Assembly: GCA_002395155.1 (NCBI GenBank)
Contig: DGWD01000018.1
Span: 1 to 63,710 of the forward strand
DNA from: Treponema sp. UBA4267
GTDB taxonomy: Bacteria; Spirochaetota; Spirochaetia; Treponematales; Treponemataceae
Reading direction: 5' to 3'
Length of the DNA stretch: 63,710 nucleotides
Below the pieces are notes generated by a model. The model made no database searches. It saw only the letters and a list, made by a program, of their open reading frames with translations, and was not told the origin of the DNA. Position 1 is the first letter of the stretch, and each line of letters starts with the position of its first letter. Shown piece after piece: positions 51,685 through 60,674 of the stretch. Made by a program: the position numbers and the translations under genes.

Positions 51685-51758
51685 GGGCGGTTAGCTCAGC
51701 TGGTACGAGCGTCTGGTTTACACCCAGAATGTCGGGAGTTCGATCCTCTCATCGCCCA
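51685..51758 (+). tRNA. tRNA-Val (anticodon UAC)
   Basis: Acceptor GGGCGGT/ATCGCCC (one G-U), anticodon stem TCTGG/CCAGA with loop TTTACAC giving UAC, T-loop TTCGATC. CCA not encoded. Confidence 0.94.
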
Positions 51759-51760
51759 TA

Positions 51761-51792
51761 AAAAGCACTTCAAAATGAAGTGCTTTTTTTTT
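51761..51792 (+). terminator. Terminator after tRNA-Val
   Basis: Stem AAAGCACTTCA/TGAAGTGCTTT with loop AAA, followed by eight or more Ts. Confidence 0.88.
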
Positions 51793-51880
51793 GTTCTTTT
51801 GAACTTTTTACTTCGATGTTAGGGAGTTTGAAGATATTTCATATTTGGAACCACAATAGTCTGATAAAACATGGAAATAA

Positions 51881-52930
51881 ATGATGAACACTAGCGGTAT
51901 TGTACTTTTTGCTAAAAAACCAGGACCTACATCCTTTACATCTTTACACTCTATTAAAAAGGCTTTGGGAACAACAAAAGTCGGACATACCGGCACCCTG
52001 GATTCTTTTGCTCAGGGCCTTCTTGTTGTATGTACAGGCTCTTTAACACGCCTTGCCGGAAACATTATTGAGTTTGATAAAGAATATCAGGCTGTTTTTG
52101 AGTTTGGAAAAGAAACTGACACACTGGAATATACAGGCCAGATTATAAAAGAAGCACCTCTACCCTATGAAGAAAGTCTTATAGCAGCTATAAAAAAATA
52201 TACTGGAAACTTTATGCAAAAGCCTCCCCTCTTTTCTTCAATTCATATTGATGGACAGAGAGCAAGTAATATTGCAAGAAGTGGACTTGACGCGGAAATT
52301 CCTGCAAGACCTGTTTGTGTTTATAAAGCAGAAATCAAAGAGCTCAGGAAAAATGATGAAAACAAAATCACCCATGTTCTTATAAATTTTTCAGTTTCAA
52401 AAGGAACCTATATTCGAAGTCTAGCCAGAGATATTGGTCAGGCTTGTGGAAGTTCTGCATACCTTATAGGACTTTATCGTACAAGAGTTGGACATTTTAA
52501 GATTGAAGATGCAGCAGGATTTAATAGGCTTCCTGAGTTTACAATTGACTGGGCTCTAAAAGAAATGGAAGAGCAAAAAATCCTTATTAAAAAAGCTAAT
52601 GAACAAAGAGTGCTTAAAAAAGAAAAGCAAAAATACGTTCCAGACCAGGCCGAACTAGATTTGCAGGAAGAAATTCGCCAGAAGATTTGTCAAGTTGATA
52701 AAGACACAGCCAGCTTGTGCGGTTTTGAAATTATCAATCTTATATCTAATGTGGGAAAATCTGATTTTGAAAACGGACGACCTTTGAAGTCAAAACTTTT
52801 TGATAAAGATTTGCATACTCTTCCAAATAATTCTATTACAGCAGTATTTACTAAAGATGATGATTTTGCAGGCTTAATCGATAAGGATGAAAACGGTCGG
52901 GTGCATTACAGATTTGTAAAAAAGGATTAA
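51881..52930 (+). CDS. truB: tRNA pseudouridine-55 synthase
   Basis: 349 residues. It converts U55 in the T-loop of tRNAs to pseudouridine. The catalytic Asp41 is in GHTGTLDSFAQGLL; KPGPTSF and KGTYIRSLARDIG are the other family motifs. The C-terminal region from about residue 235 is longer than in many TruBs and charged. It is near rbfA and infB, as in many bacteria, but on the opposite strand and separated by a bidirectional terminator. GGAA lies a few bases before the ATG. Confidence 0.95.
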   Translation: MMNTSGIVLFAKKPGPTSFTSLHSIKKALGTTKVGHTGTLDSFAQGLLVVCTGSLTRLAGNIIEFDKEYQAVFEFGKETDTLEYTGQIIKEAPLPYEESLIAAIKKYTGNFMQKPPLFSSIHIDGQRASNIARSGLDAEIPARPVCVYKAEIKELRKNDENKITHVLINFSVSKGTYIRSLARDIGQACGSSAYLIGLYRTRVGHFKIEDAAGFNRLPEFTIDWALKEMEEQKILIKKANEQRVLKKEKQKYVPDQAELDLQEEIRQKICQVDKDTASLCGFEIINLISNVGKSDFENGRPLKSKLFDKDLHTLPNNSITAVFTKDDDFAGLIDKDENGRVHYRFVKKD

Positions 52931-52948
52931 GCCCAATTCCACAACACA

Positions 52949-52994
52949 AAAAAAGACCAGAACTTTTTAGATTTAATCAGTTCTGGTCTTTTTC
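52949..52994. terminator. Bidirectional terminator between truB and rbfA
   Basis: A 13-bp stem (AAAAGACCAGAAC/GTTCTGGTCTTTT) around an AT-rich loop, with T-runs on both strands. Confidence 0.88.
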
Positions 52995-53022
52995 ATTTTA
53001 ATCTATTTTATATGAATAGATT

Positions 53023-53424
53023 TTATTCTTTATCTTCAGTGTCTTCAGAAGCCTGTTTTGCAGCATTTTCTTTGGATTCCTTCTCCAACTGATTCAATTT
53101 CTGAACCATTGTAAAGCCTTCCTTCATACCGCTATCTACCAGGAATTGTAATTTTGGAAACTGGCGTATTCTAAGTTTTTTTGCAATTTCACGCTGAATA
53201 AAACCTGCAGCCGCATTTAAACCATTTACACCCTTTTCCACCTGATTGTCAGGTAAGAAAGATGAAACATAAACCTTTGCATAACCAAGATCAGTTGTTA
53301 CTTCAACACGGTTAATGCTCAGGAAATTTGATACACGAGGGTCTTTAACTTCCCCTTTCAATATCAAATTTGATATTTCATCTCTGAGCTGATCGTTCAA
53401 TCTTTGAATACGATACTGGCCCAT
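53023..53424 (-). CDS. rbfA: Ribosome-binding factor A
   Basis: 133 residues with the KH-like fold: RIQRLNDQLRDEISNLIL at the start, KDPRVSNFLSINRVEVTTDLGYAKVYVS in the middle and KLRIRQFPKLQFLVDSGMKEG at the end. It helps mature the 30S subunit. It shares one base with infB, ends the rimP-nusA-infB-rbfA operon, and has a Lys/Glu-rich tail from about residue 110. Confidence 0.95.
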   Translation of the reverse strand: MGQYRIQRLNDQLRDEISNLILKGEVKDPRVSNFLSINRVEVTTDLGYAKVYVSSFLPDNQVEKGVNGLNAAAGFIQREIAKKLRIRQFPKLQFLVDSGMKEGFTMVQKLNQLEKESKENAAKQASEDTEDKE

Positions 53425-56096
53425 TACTCAGCTCCTTCTGAACCTGCAGCAGTAACATTACGTTTTGCAGCTTCGGCTTCTTCTTCAGCAATTGTTTTTC
53501 CAAGTTTCTTAGCAACTTCAACAACTTCGAATACTTCGAGTTTATCGCCAACCTGGATATCCTGCCAGTTTTCAAGTCCAATACCACATTCGTAACCTAC
53601 GCTAACTTCACGGGCATCATCCTTAAAGCGCTTGAGGGAAGAAATCTTTCCTGTGAATTTTACAATTCCATCGCGAATAAGGTTTACGCTAGAAGTACGT
53701 CTTACGATACCTTCGCTAACCATACATCCGGCAATAAGACCAACTTTTGGTACTTTGAATGTATTGCGAACTTCGACCTGTCCAACAACTTCTTCTTTTG
53801 TATCTGGCTGCAACATACCTTCCATAGCCTGCTGAATTTCTTCAACACACTTGTAGATAATGTTGTATTTTCTGATTTCAACCTGTTCCTGTTCTGCAAG
53901 GGCTTTTGCCTTTGGAGTTGGACGAACATTGAAACCAATGATGATTGCATTTGAGTCTGCAGCAGCAAGTGTAACATCCGATTCGTTGATTGCACCAGCA
54001 CTTGAATGAATAACAGAAAGTCTGATTTCGCGTGTTGAAAGTTTTTCCAAAGAAGATTTAAGAGCTTCTGCAGAACCCTGCAAGTCAGCCTTAATAATAA
54101 CCTTAAGTTCTTTAACTTCGCTATCAGCAATATCGCTATAGAGTGATTCGAGAGTTGTTTTCTTAACAGCCTTTGCAGCTTCAAAGCGCTTGAGTTCCTG
54201 ACGTTTAGCAGAAATTGCTCTTGCATCTTTTTCGCTTTCAGTTACCTGGAATGGATCACCTGCATTTGGCATTTCTTCCATACCAAGAACTTCAACTGGT
54301 GTAGAAGGACCTGCTTCCTGGATACGTTTACCACGATCATCAAACATAGCACGAACACGACCAGAATAAATACCTGCAACAAAAGGATCTCCCTGATGTA
54401 AAGTACCTCTCTGAATAACAACAGAAGATACAACACCACGTCCCTGATCTACACGAGATTCAAGAATCTTACCTTCGGCACGGCATTCATCATTTGCCTT
54501 GAGTTCAAGCATTTCTGCCTGAAGCAATATAGCATCCAAAAGATCATCAATACCCTGTTTTTGTTTAGCAGAAATATGTACATACTGAGTGTCTCCACCC
54601 CATTCTTCTGGAGTAAGGCCTTGTTCAGACAACTGTGTCTTTACACGGTCTGGATTTGCTTCTGGTTTATCAATTTTGTTTACTGCAACAATAATTGGAA
54701 CCTTTGCGTCTTTTGCATGAGCAATAGCTTCCAAAGTTTGAGGCATTACACCATCATCTGCAGCTACGACAAGAACTACAATATCTGTTACCTGAGCACC
54801 ACGGGCACGCATCATTGTAAATGCTTCATGTCCTGGAGTATCAAGGAAAGTAATTTTTCCTTTAGGAGTTGTTACAGAATAAGCACCAATTGACTGAGTA
54901 ATACCACCAGCTTCGCCTTCTGCAACATGAGCATTACGAATGGCATCAAGAGTTTTAGTCTTACCATGGTCAACGTGTCCCATTACAGTTACGATAGGAG
55001 GACGAGGTTTAAGTTCAACTCCATCATCATTTTCGCTTTCAATTACAGTTTCATCATAAAGAGAAACAAGATGTACTTCACAACCATATTCTGCAGCAAG
55101 TAATGTAGCGGTATCTGAGTCGATGGATTCTGTAATTCTAACCATCATACCCATACCCATAAGCTTAGCAATTACTTCGTTTGCCTTGAGGTTCATTTTA
55201 CGAGCCAAATCTGATACAGAAATTGATTCCATAATATCGATTGACTTTGGTACTACAGAAGCTGGAGTTTCAACCTTTTTCTTGGTTTCAAAAAGATTAT
55301 CATCGTATTGTTCTGCATCTTTACGATTGTAAATCTGCTTTTTACCTTTGAAGGCAGCCTTTTTAGAAGATTGCTGTCTTGACTGGTCAAGAGGCATTGC
55401 AGTCTGTCCAGAAACCATACCAGGTCTTGGACCACGGTTAAAGCCTCCGCCCTGGCCATTACGATTAAAGCCACCGCCCTGACCATTGCGATTAAGACCA
55501 CCCTGTCCATTACGATTAAAGCCGCCCTGACCATTATTGCGATTGAATCCACCGCCCTGGCCATTACGATTTGCTCCACCCTGATTATTTTCGCGGTTCT
55601 GGTAACTCTGACGAGCCTGAGCTCCATTAAATCCGCCACCTTCACGATTGAATGAACGACCACCCTGGCCATTGTTACGGTTATATCCACCGCCCTGACC
55701 ATTACGATTAAAGCCGCCATTACGTGGTTTATCGGAAAGGTTTCCTGCTTTTACATTTGGTCTTGCAGAATTAATTTCAAAAGTTCTATTACCCTGACGG
55801 TTATTGTTATAACCATTAGAATTATTTGAATCAGAATGATTCTGAGCAGGTTTATCTTTTTTCTGTACATTTTCTGTACTAGCTACAGGAGCTGGATTTT
55901 CAGCCTTTTTAACAACAACATGTTTCTGTGTATTTGCAGAATTTGAAGTTTGTGCCTGTGGCTGTGGTTGGCTAGGATTATTCTTCTTTTTTACTACAAC
56001 AACACGTTTTTTTTCAGGTGTTGATGATGTCGAATTATTATCCTGCTGTCTTTTGTGAACTACAAATCCGGGCTTTTTTTCTATTTCATCAGCCAT
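53424..56096 (-). CDS. infB: Translation initiation factor IF-2
   Basis: 890 residues. The N-terminal part (1-270) is basic and unstructured, with a striking Asn/Gly-rich repeat block (about 127-222; units such as FNRNGQGG). An IF2_N helix module is around 285-335. The G domain has GHVDHGKT (373-380), DTPGHE and NKID. Domains II, III and IV follow to the end. It delivers initiator tRNA to the 30S subunit. It is co-transcribed with nusA (19-nt gap) and rbfA. Confidence 0.97.
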   Translation of the reverse strand: MADEIEKKPGFVVHKRQQDNNSTSSTPEKKRVVVVKKKNNPSQPQPQAQTSNSANTQKHVVVKKAENPAPVASTENVQKKDKPAQNHSDSNNSNGYNNNRQGNRTFEINSARPNVKAGNLSDKPRNGGFNRNGQGGGYNRNNGQGGRSFNREGGGFNGAQARQSYQNRENNQGGANRNGQGGGFNRNNGQGGFNRNGQGGLNRNGQGGGFNRNGQGGGFNRGPRPGMVSGQTAMPLDQSRQQSSKKAAFKGKKQIYNRKDAEQYDDNLFETKKKVETPASVVPKSIDIMESISVSDLARKMNLKANEVIAKLMGMGMMVRITESIDSDTATLLAAEYGCEVHLVSLYDETVIESENDDGVELKPRPPIVTVMGHVDHGKTKTLDAIRNAHVAEGEAGGITQSIGAYSVTTPKGKITFLDTPGHEAFTMMRARGAQVTDIVVLVVAADDGVMPQTLEAIAHAKDAKVPIIVAVNKIDKPEANPDRVKTQLSEQGLTPEEWGGDTQYVHISAKQKQGIDDLLDAILLQAEMLELKANDECRAEGKILESRVDQGRGVVSSVVIQRGTLHQGDPFVAGIYSGRVRAMFDDRGKRIQEAGPSTPVEVLGMEEMPNAGDPFQVTESEKDARAISAKRQELKRFEAAKAVKKTTLESLYSDIADSEVKELKVIIKADLQGSAEALKSSLEKLSTREIRLSVIHSSAGAINESDVTLAAADSNAIIIGFNVRPTPKAKALAEQEQVEIRKYNIIYKCVEEIQQAMEGMLQPDTKEEVVGQVEVRNTFKVPKVGLIAGCMVSEGIVRRTSSVNLIRDGIVKFTGKISSLKRFKDDAREVSVGYECGIGLENWQDIQVGDKLEVFEVVEVAKKLGKTIAEEEAEAAKRNVTAAGSEGAE
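55430..55730 (-). repeat. Asn/Gly-rich repeat block in infB
   Basis: Irregular copies of a 21-27-bp unit encoding Phe-Asn-Arg-Asn-Gly-Gln-Gly-Gly, about nine copies with variations. It makes a flexible basic linker in the IF-2 N-terminus. Confidence 0.85.
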
Positions 56097-56115
56097 AAAT
56101 TATCCTATACCTTCC

Positions 56116-57621
56116 TTACTCTTCACCATCTGTAAATTCAAACTCAACTCCACAATTAGGACAATGAGTCATATCAAGAGTGATTTTAGCGCCACATTCA
56201 GGACAGAAATATTCCTCTTCATTTCCAGCTTCGTCATTTTCTTCTTTTGCTGGTTGAGCGTTTGTAGCAGGAGTTTCTGAAGTTTCTTCAGCTTTTTCTT
56301 CTTCATCTTCTTCTACAAACTCAACATTTTCTGTGATAAGGGCATTAACCTTATCAAGAGCTTCCTGCGATACGCCTTCAATATTAATTGATTTGTTATC
56401 GTAAGCTTCAACGAAGTCCTGAATCTCTTCAATTCCATTATTTTTAAGAAGTTTTGCAACTTCTGCATCAACTCCAGGGAGTTCTGCAACTGTTGTAATT
56501 TCATCGTAAGATTCTTCATTATCGCTAAAGAGATTTCTAGCATTCTGAACTGTTGATACAGCAGAAAGATCCATTTCTTCAGCCTGTTCGATAGTTTTTA
56601 CATCAATATTCCAGTCACAAAGTCTATTTGCAAGTCTTACGTTCTGGCCCTGGCGTCCAATTGCCAATGAGAACTGACTGTCTTCTACAATTGCGAGTGC
56701 CTGTCGTTTGTCATTATCCATGATAATTACACGTTCAACCTGAGCTGGTGAAAGTGCATTTTTGATAAATACAACTGGATCTGGATCGTACTTAAGTACA
56801 TCGATTTTTTCGTTCAAGAGTTCGCGGATTACGTTCTGAATACGAACACCCTTAAGACCAACACAAGCACCAACTGGATCAACTTCTTCGCGTTTTGAAG
56901 AAACTGCAATCTTTGTACGATAACCTGCATCACGAACGATTTTTTCAATTTCAACTGTTCCGTCAGCAATTTCTGGAACTTCTTTTTCAAGAATAGAGCT
57001 TACCAATTTTGGATCACTTCTAGAAAGTACTAACTGAACACCAGAATTTGTTGGTTTAACTTCTACGATAAGAGCCTTAATACGATCACCCTTTTCGTAT
57101 ACTTCAAGTTTTGACTGATATTTTACAGGAAGAACACCTTCAAGGCGGCCTGCATTTCCAAGATCAAGGTAAATGTTTCCATTTCTTTCGCGCTGGTGAT
57201 AACCAATAATAATTTCGCCAACCTTGTCTTTATATTCATTCATTAAAGAATTTTTATATGTTTCGTTTAAGCCCTGGTGTGCAGTCTGTTTACCTGTAGA
57301 AACTGCAGAGCGATTGAATGATTTTGGATCTTCAAGAATATCAATTTCATCACCTTCTTCTACATCATCACCAGCAAGCTTTTTTGCATCTTCAAGTTCA
57401 ATTTCTTTTACTGGATCCCAAACTCCATCAAGAACAACCTTACGAGAATAAATTGCAACATCTGACATATCTTCGTTGAATTTTACAATTGCATTCTCAT
57501 CTGTTCCGTATGTTCTTTTGTAAGCAGCCTTAAGTGCTTTTTCAATTGTCTGTCTAACTGAATCTTCAGAATAACCTTTTTCCTGAATCAGTTGACGGAT
57601 AGCTTCTGCCATTTCTGACAT
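56116..57621 (-). CDS. nusA: Transcription factor NusA with a C-terminal zinc ribbon
   Basis: 501 residues. The N-terminal RNA-polymerase-binding domain (1-130), S1 domain (about 135-200, GNIYLDLGNAGRLEGVLP), and two KH domains (about 205-345; VGACVGLKGVRIQNVIREL, AIGRQGQNVRLANRL) are standard. A helical HhH-like repeat follows (about 375-425), then an acidic linker. The tail has Cys473, Cys476, Cys487 and Cys490 (CPEC and CPNC), a zinc ribbon not present in ordinary NusA. It lies 9 nt after rimP. Confidence 0.95.
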   Translation of the reverse strand: MSEMAEAIRQLIQEKGYSEDSVRQTIEKALKAAYKRTYGTDENAIVKFNEDMSDVAIYSRKVVLDGVWDPVKEIELEDAKKLAGDDVEEGDEIDILEDPKSFNRSAVSTGKQTAHQGLNETYKNSLMNEYKDKVGEIIIGYHQRERNGNIYLDLGNAGRLEGVLPVKYQSKLEVYEKGDRIKALIVEVKPTNSGVQLVLSRSDPKLVSSILEKEVPEIADGTVEIEKIVRDAGYRTKIAVSSKREEVDPVGACVGLKGVRIQNVIRELLNEKIDVLKYDPDPVVFIKNALSPAQVERVIIMDNDKRQALAIVEDSQFSLAIGRQGQNVRLANRLCDWNIDVKTIEQAEEMDLSAVSTVQNARNLFSDNEESYDEITTVAELPGVDAEVAKLLKNNGIEEIQDFVEAYDNKSINIEGVSQEALDKVNALITENVEFVEEDEEEKAEETSETPATNAQPAKEENDEAGNEEEYFCPECGAKITLDMTHCPNCGVEFEFTDGEE

Positions 57622-57630
57622 ATGAGCCTC

Positions 57631-58095
57631 CTATGCCTTATAAATAAATTTTGCTTTAGCTATATTTTCATAAAGAACTGTGAATACTTCACCGTCTTCT
57701 TTTTCAAATGTAACTTGTTTATCATCAGCAGATTTAATTTTTCCGCCAATCCAATCTGTTGAGATTTTATCCCAAACCCTAACATCTCTACCTGTGAATA
57801 CTTCAAATTCAGCTGCATTTTTAATGTTGTGTTCAATACCTGGAGATGTAAGTTCCATTGTTGTATCTTCTGTTCCAAGCAGGGCTTCAAGTCTTGTAAG
57901 CAATACACGATGTACTTTTGCACAATCATTTACGCCAATATTTACTGATGGATCAGCAGATGCAATCATAGCTGAAATTTTAGTGGTAGTTTTAGAAGGA
58001 ACGATTTTGAGCTCTACTAATTTGAAGCCCATTCCTTCTACAAGAGTTGCACACTCTTTGTAATACTTAATGTCTTTATATGATGTATATTCCAT
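57631..58095 (-). CDS. rimP: Ribosome maturation factor RimP
   Basis: 154 residues, normal length. It shows NIGVNDCAKVHRVLLTRLEA and LTSPGIEHNIKNAAEFEVFTGRDVRV, the RimP core motif with SPGI. It helps 30S assembly. It is the first gene of the rimP-nusA-infB-rbfA operon, behind its own promoter and a leader hairpin. Confidence 0.94.
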   Translation of the reverse strand: MEYTSYKDIKYYKECATLVEGMGFKLVELKIVPSKTTTKISAMIASADPSVNIGVNDCAKVHRVLLTRLEALLGTEDTTMELTSPGIEHNIKNAAEFEVFTGRDVRVWDKISTDWIGGKIKSADDKQVTFEKEDGEVFTVLYENIAKAKFIYKA

Positions 58096-58116
58096 GCCTA
58101 TTTCATGTCAGATAAC

Positions 58117-58151
58117 AAAAAAGACCCGAGTTTTTGCTCGAGTCTTTTTAA
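58117..58151 (-). terminator. Hairpin in the rimP leader, possible attenuator
   Basis: On the minus strand AAAAAGACTCGAG pairs with CTCGGGTCTTTTT through a stem with one G-U, and is followed by TTTTTTGTT. It stands between the rimP promoter (58176-58204) and rimP. It could also end read-through from hisS. Confidence 0.72.
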
Positions 58152-58175
58152 CATAAATATTAAACTGACATTGAT

Positions 58176-58204
58176 AATATAGAAAAAAGTATCAAATTAG
58201 TCAA
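58176..58204 (-). promoter_or_regulatory. Promoter of the rimP-nusA-infB-rbfA operon
   Basis: TTGACT (58199-58204), 17-nt spacer, TATATT (58176-58181) on the minus strand, about 80 nt before rimP. Confidence 0.72.
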
Positions 58205-58227
58205 TAGCCAGTAAGATGATGAATTGT

Positions 58228-59466
58228 TTATTTTACAAGTAACTGTCCGTCTTTTATCTGAGCAAACTTTGTATACCCCTGTTTTTCAAGCATATCAAAT
58301 TGTGGTCCCATTTTTTTTGCTTTTTTCAAAACCGATACATTGTAGGTTTCGCGAAGTTTTTGGGCTTCCTTCATAACATTTTCAAATGGCATTGCATCAT
58401 CATACAAGAAGGCACATTTTTCTTTTGCACCAGGAATCTGATATTTCTGATCAAGAAGAATACTGCAAATTCTTTCAAAACCAATTGAAAAACCTACGGC
58501 AGGAACCTGCTGGCCAATAAACTTACCAATCAGATTATCGTAACGTCCACCACCGCCAATTGCTCCAGAAAATAAAGGACTTGCAATTTCAAAAACTGCA
58601 CCTGTGTAATATCCCTGGCCCCGCACTAAATTAGGACAGTATTTTACATCATATTTTCCATCTGCAACCAGTTTAGAAGTTTTAATGATGTATTTAAGGT
58701 CATCAGCAATTGAAGGATCTGCACATTTTGAGGCAACATCATCAAGGCTAATCTGTCCGGCAGAAATAAATTCTACAAGAGCCTTTATTGCATTTTCAGG
58801 CAAAGCTTTTTCCTTTAATTCAGCCTCAATTCCCTCTGCCCCAATTTTATCAAGCTTATCAAAAGTGATACAAACAGAATCCAAAGTTTCAGTAGCAAAG
58901 CCCATATTCTCCAGCATATTTCGCAAAATACGACGGTCATTTACATTTATATAAAAATCCTTAAAACCGATTGAAAGCATGGCTCTGGCTGTAATATCAA
59001 TAAGTTCTACTTCTGCGTTTGGTGAAGCATCTCCCAAAACATCAATATCACACTGTACAAATTCACGCATACGGCCTTTCTGAGGTCTTTCTGCACGATA
59101 AACACGGTCTGTCTGAATTACCTTAAAAGGAAACTGAAGTTCATTACGATTGGCAGCAAAAAATCTGGTCAAAGGCAGGGTCAAATCATAACGTAAACCC
59201 ATGTCTGAAAGTTCTTTTTCTGTAGGATGTTCTGCAGACAATGCTGATTCAAGTTTGTCGCCACGTTTTAATACCTTGAAAATTAAGTTTAAGTTGTCTC
59301 CGCCATCTGACTTATCAAGATTTTCAGAATCTTCGAGAATTGGAGTTGAAATACGTTCAAAACCAGCGGCACGGTAGGTTTCAAGAATCTTTCCCTGTAC
59401 ATAATCACGCATTCTCTGTTCTGCGGGTAAAATATCTTTCATTCCTTTTAAAGCATTTGTCTTCAT
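58228..59466 (-). CDS. hisS: Histidyl-tRNA synthetase
   Basis: 412 residues, a class II synthetase. Motif 1 is in the first 60 residues (LKGMKDILPAEQRMRDYVQ). LRYDLTLPLTRFFAAN and RAERPQKGRMREFVQCDIDVLG form motif 2; YYTGAVFEIAS is the histidine loop and VGFSIGFERI is motif 3. A C-terminal anticodon-binding domain follows. It has its own promoter and no same-unit partner. Confidence 0.96.
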   Translation of the reverse strand: MKTNALKGMKDILPAEQRMRDYVQGKILETYRAAGFERISTPILEDSENLDKSDGGDNLNLIFKVLKRGDKLESALSAEHPTEKELSDMGLRYDLTLPLTRFFAANRNELQFPFKVIQTDRVYRAERPQKGRMREFVQCDIDVLGDASPNAEVELIDITARAMLSIGFKDFYINVNDRRILRNMLENMGFATETLDSVCITFDKLDKIGAEGIEAELKEKALPENAIKALVEFISAGQISLDDVASKCADPSIADDLKYIIKTSKLVADGKYDVKYCPNLVRGQGYYTGAVFEIASPLFSGAIGGGGRYDNLIGKFIGQQVPAVGFSIGFERICSILLDQKYQIPGAKEKCAFLYDDAMPFENVMKEAQKLRETYNVSVLKKAKKMGPQFDMLEKQGYTKFAQIKDGQLLVK

Positions 59467-59495
59467 TTTAGAATCCTCTTATAAATTGATAGTTG

Positions 59496-59524
59496 ATAAT
59501 AGTAAAATTTATATTTATTTACAA
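59496..59524 (-). promoter_or_regulatory. Candidate promoter of hisS
   Basis: TTGTAA (59519-59524), 17-nt spacer, TATTAT (59496-59501) on the minus strand, 30 nt before the start codon. Confidence 0.55.
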
Positions 59525-59552
59525 TAAAGTATTTCTTTAAGCTTTTGGAAAA

Positions 59553-60668
59553 CTACTGTTCCATAAAATCGGCAAGATTTACTCCAGAACCATTTTCTAC
59601 ATCTCTTGTAAGTCTTTTTCCCAGTAATAAATCGTAAAACTCTGGACCACACCCTGGTGTTAAAACCTTTTCAGTTCTTAAGATTCCAACATCATCTTCT
59701 GTAATTTTTTGACCTGCTTTTAATGCTTTCATATAATGCAGACTACGATTTGTTCTTTCATAATTTGCAAGTTCAGCAGGAGCAAGCTCTTTTACTCCAT
59801 TTCCAAGGCAGGCAAGAACTTTTTCTTTTCCAAACTGCTGACTTAACTGGTCAATTGCTCGTTCAAATGCAAGCTGACTACCATAATGCCTTAGGCTGGC
59901 CTCGGTTTGTCCAACTGTATGACACATAAGAGCAAACTGTTCTGGTTCCAGGGCAACAGGATCATCTAATCCATCTGTCTGACGGCTTAAAGTTATATGT
60001 TTTTCTATTATTGTTCCACCACACAAAACCGAAAGACAAGGAACAAGAATTGGATCCAAACTATGATCGCTTACTCCAGAGTGTACTCCAAAAATTGCCA
60101 TAAGATTTGTAATTACTTTCAAATTATATTCTTCTTCGGGGGCTGGATAAGACGTAATACAATGTAATAGACTTACCCCTTCTCTACCAAGAATTTCTAT
60201 AGCTTTTTCTATATCAGCAAGTTTTGAAACTCCACTTGAAATTACTACGGGAACTTTTTCTCCATCAGCCTGCTTAGCTCTGTAATCTGCAAGCAGGTGC
60301 AGCATTTTATAGTGATTAAGTTCAGGACTAGCAATTTTTACTATATCTGGTTTTATACTCAAGAGTTCCTGCATAGAACGTAAGCCAAAAGGAGAACAAC
60401 AGAACTTACAACCTTTTGAACGCACGTAATCCTGCATCTGAATATAAAATGATTTGTCACATTCCAACTGACGGAAACGTTCATACAAGGGGATATTGCC
60501 TGTAGGTAATTTTACAAAGCCTGTATCTGGGTGGAGTATTTCATCTGCATATACCCATTGAAACTTAATTGTATTAGCCCCGGACTCTGCGGCAGCATCT
60601 ACTAAAAGTTTTGCTTTTTCTAAAGAACCTTCGTGTGAGGTTCCAATTTCTGCAATTATATTCACCAT
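59553..60668 (-). CDS. NeuB-family nonulosonate synthase, second copy
   Basis: 371 residues, TIM barrel plus a C-terminal SAF domain. Motifs include IAEIGTSHEGSLEKAK, NTIKFQWVYADEI, IVKIASPELNHYKMLH, HCITSYPAPEEEY, GVSDHSLDP and IEKHITLSRQTDGLDDPVALEPEQF. It condenses an amino sugar with PEP. It differs clearly from legI at 20051 and lies far from that cluster, with no synthetase or epimerase nearby. It may make a different nonulosonate, for example for flagellar or lipid modification. Similar stand-alone NeuB genes are known in treponemes. Confidence 0.88.
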   Translation of the reverse strand: MVNIIAEIGTSHEGSLEKAKLLVDAAAESGANTIKFQWVYADEILHPDTGFVKLPTGNIPLYERFRQLECDKSFYIQMQDYVRSKGCKFCCSPFGLRSMQELLSIKPDIVKIASPELNHYKMLHLLADYRAKQADGEKVPVVISSGVSKLADIEKAIEILGREGVSLLHCITSYPAPEEEYNLKVITNLMAIFGVHSGVSDHSLDPILVPCLSVLCGGTIIEKHITLSRQTDGLDDPVALEPEQFALMCHTVGQTEASLRHYGSQLAFERAIDQLSQQFGKEKVLACLGNGVKELAPAELANYERTNRSLHYMKALKAGQKITEDDVGILRTEKVLTPGCGPEFYDLLLGKRLTRDVENGSGVNLADFMEQ

Positions 60669-60674
60669 AAATTT

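Noticed and set aside
55253..55720. 155-residue minus-strand frame inside infB
   Set aside because: It is a shadow of the Asn/Gly repeat region in another frame; IF-2 is continuous and complete there.
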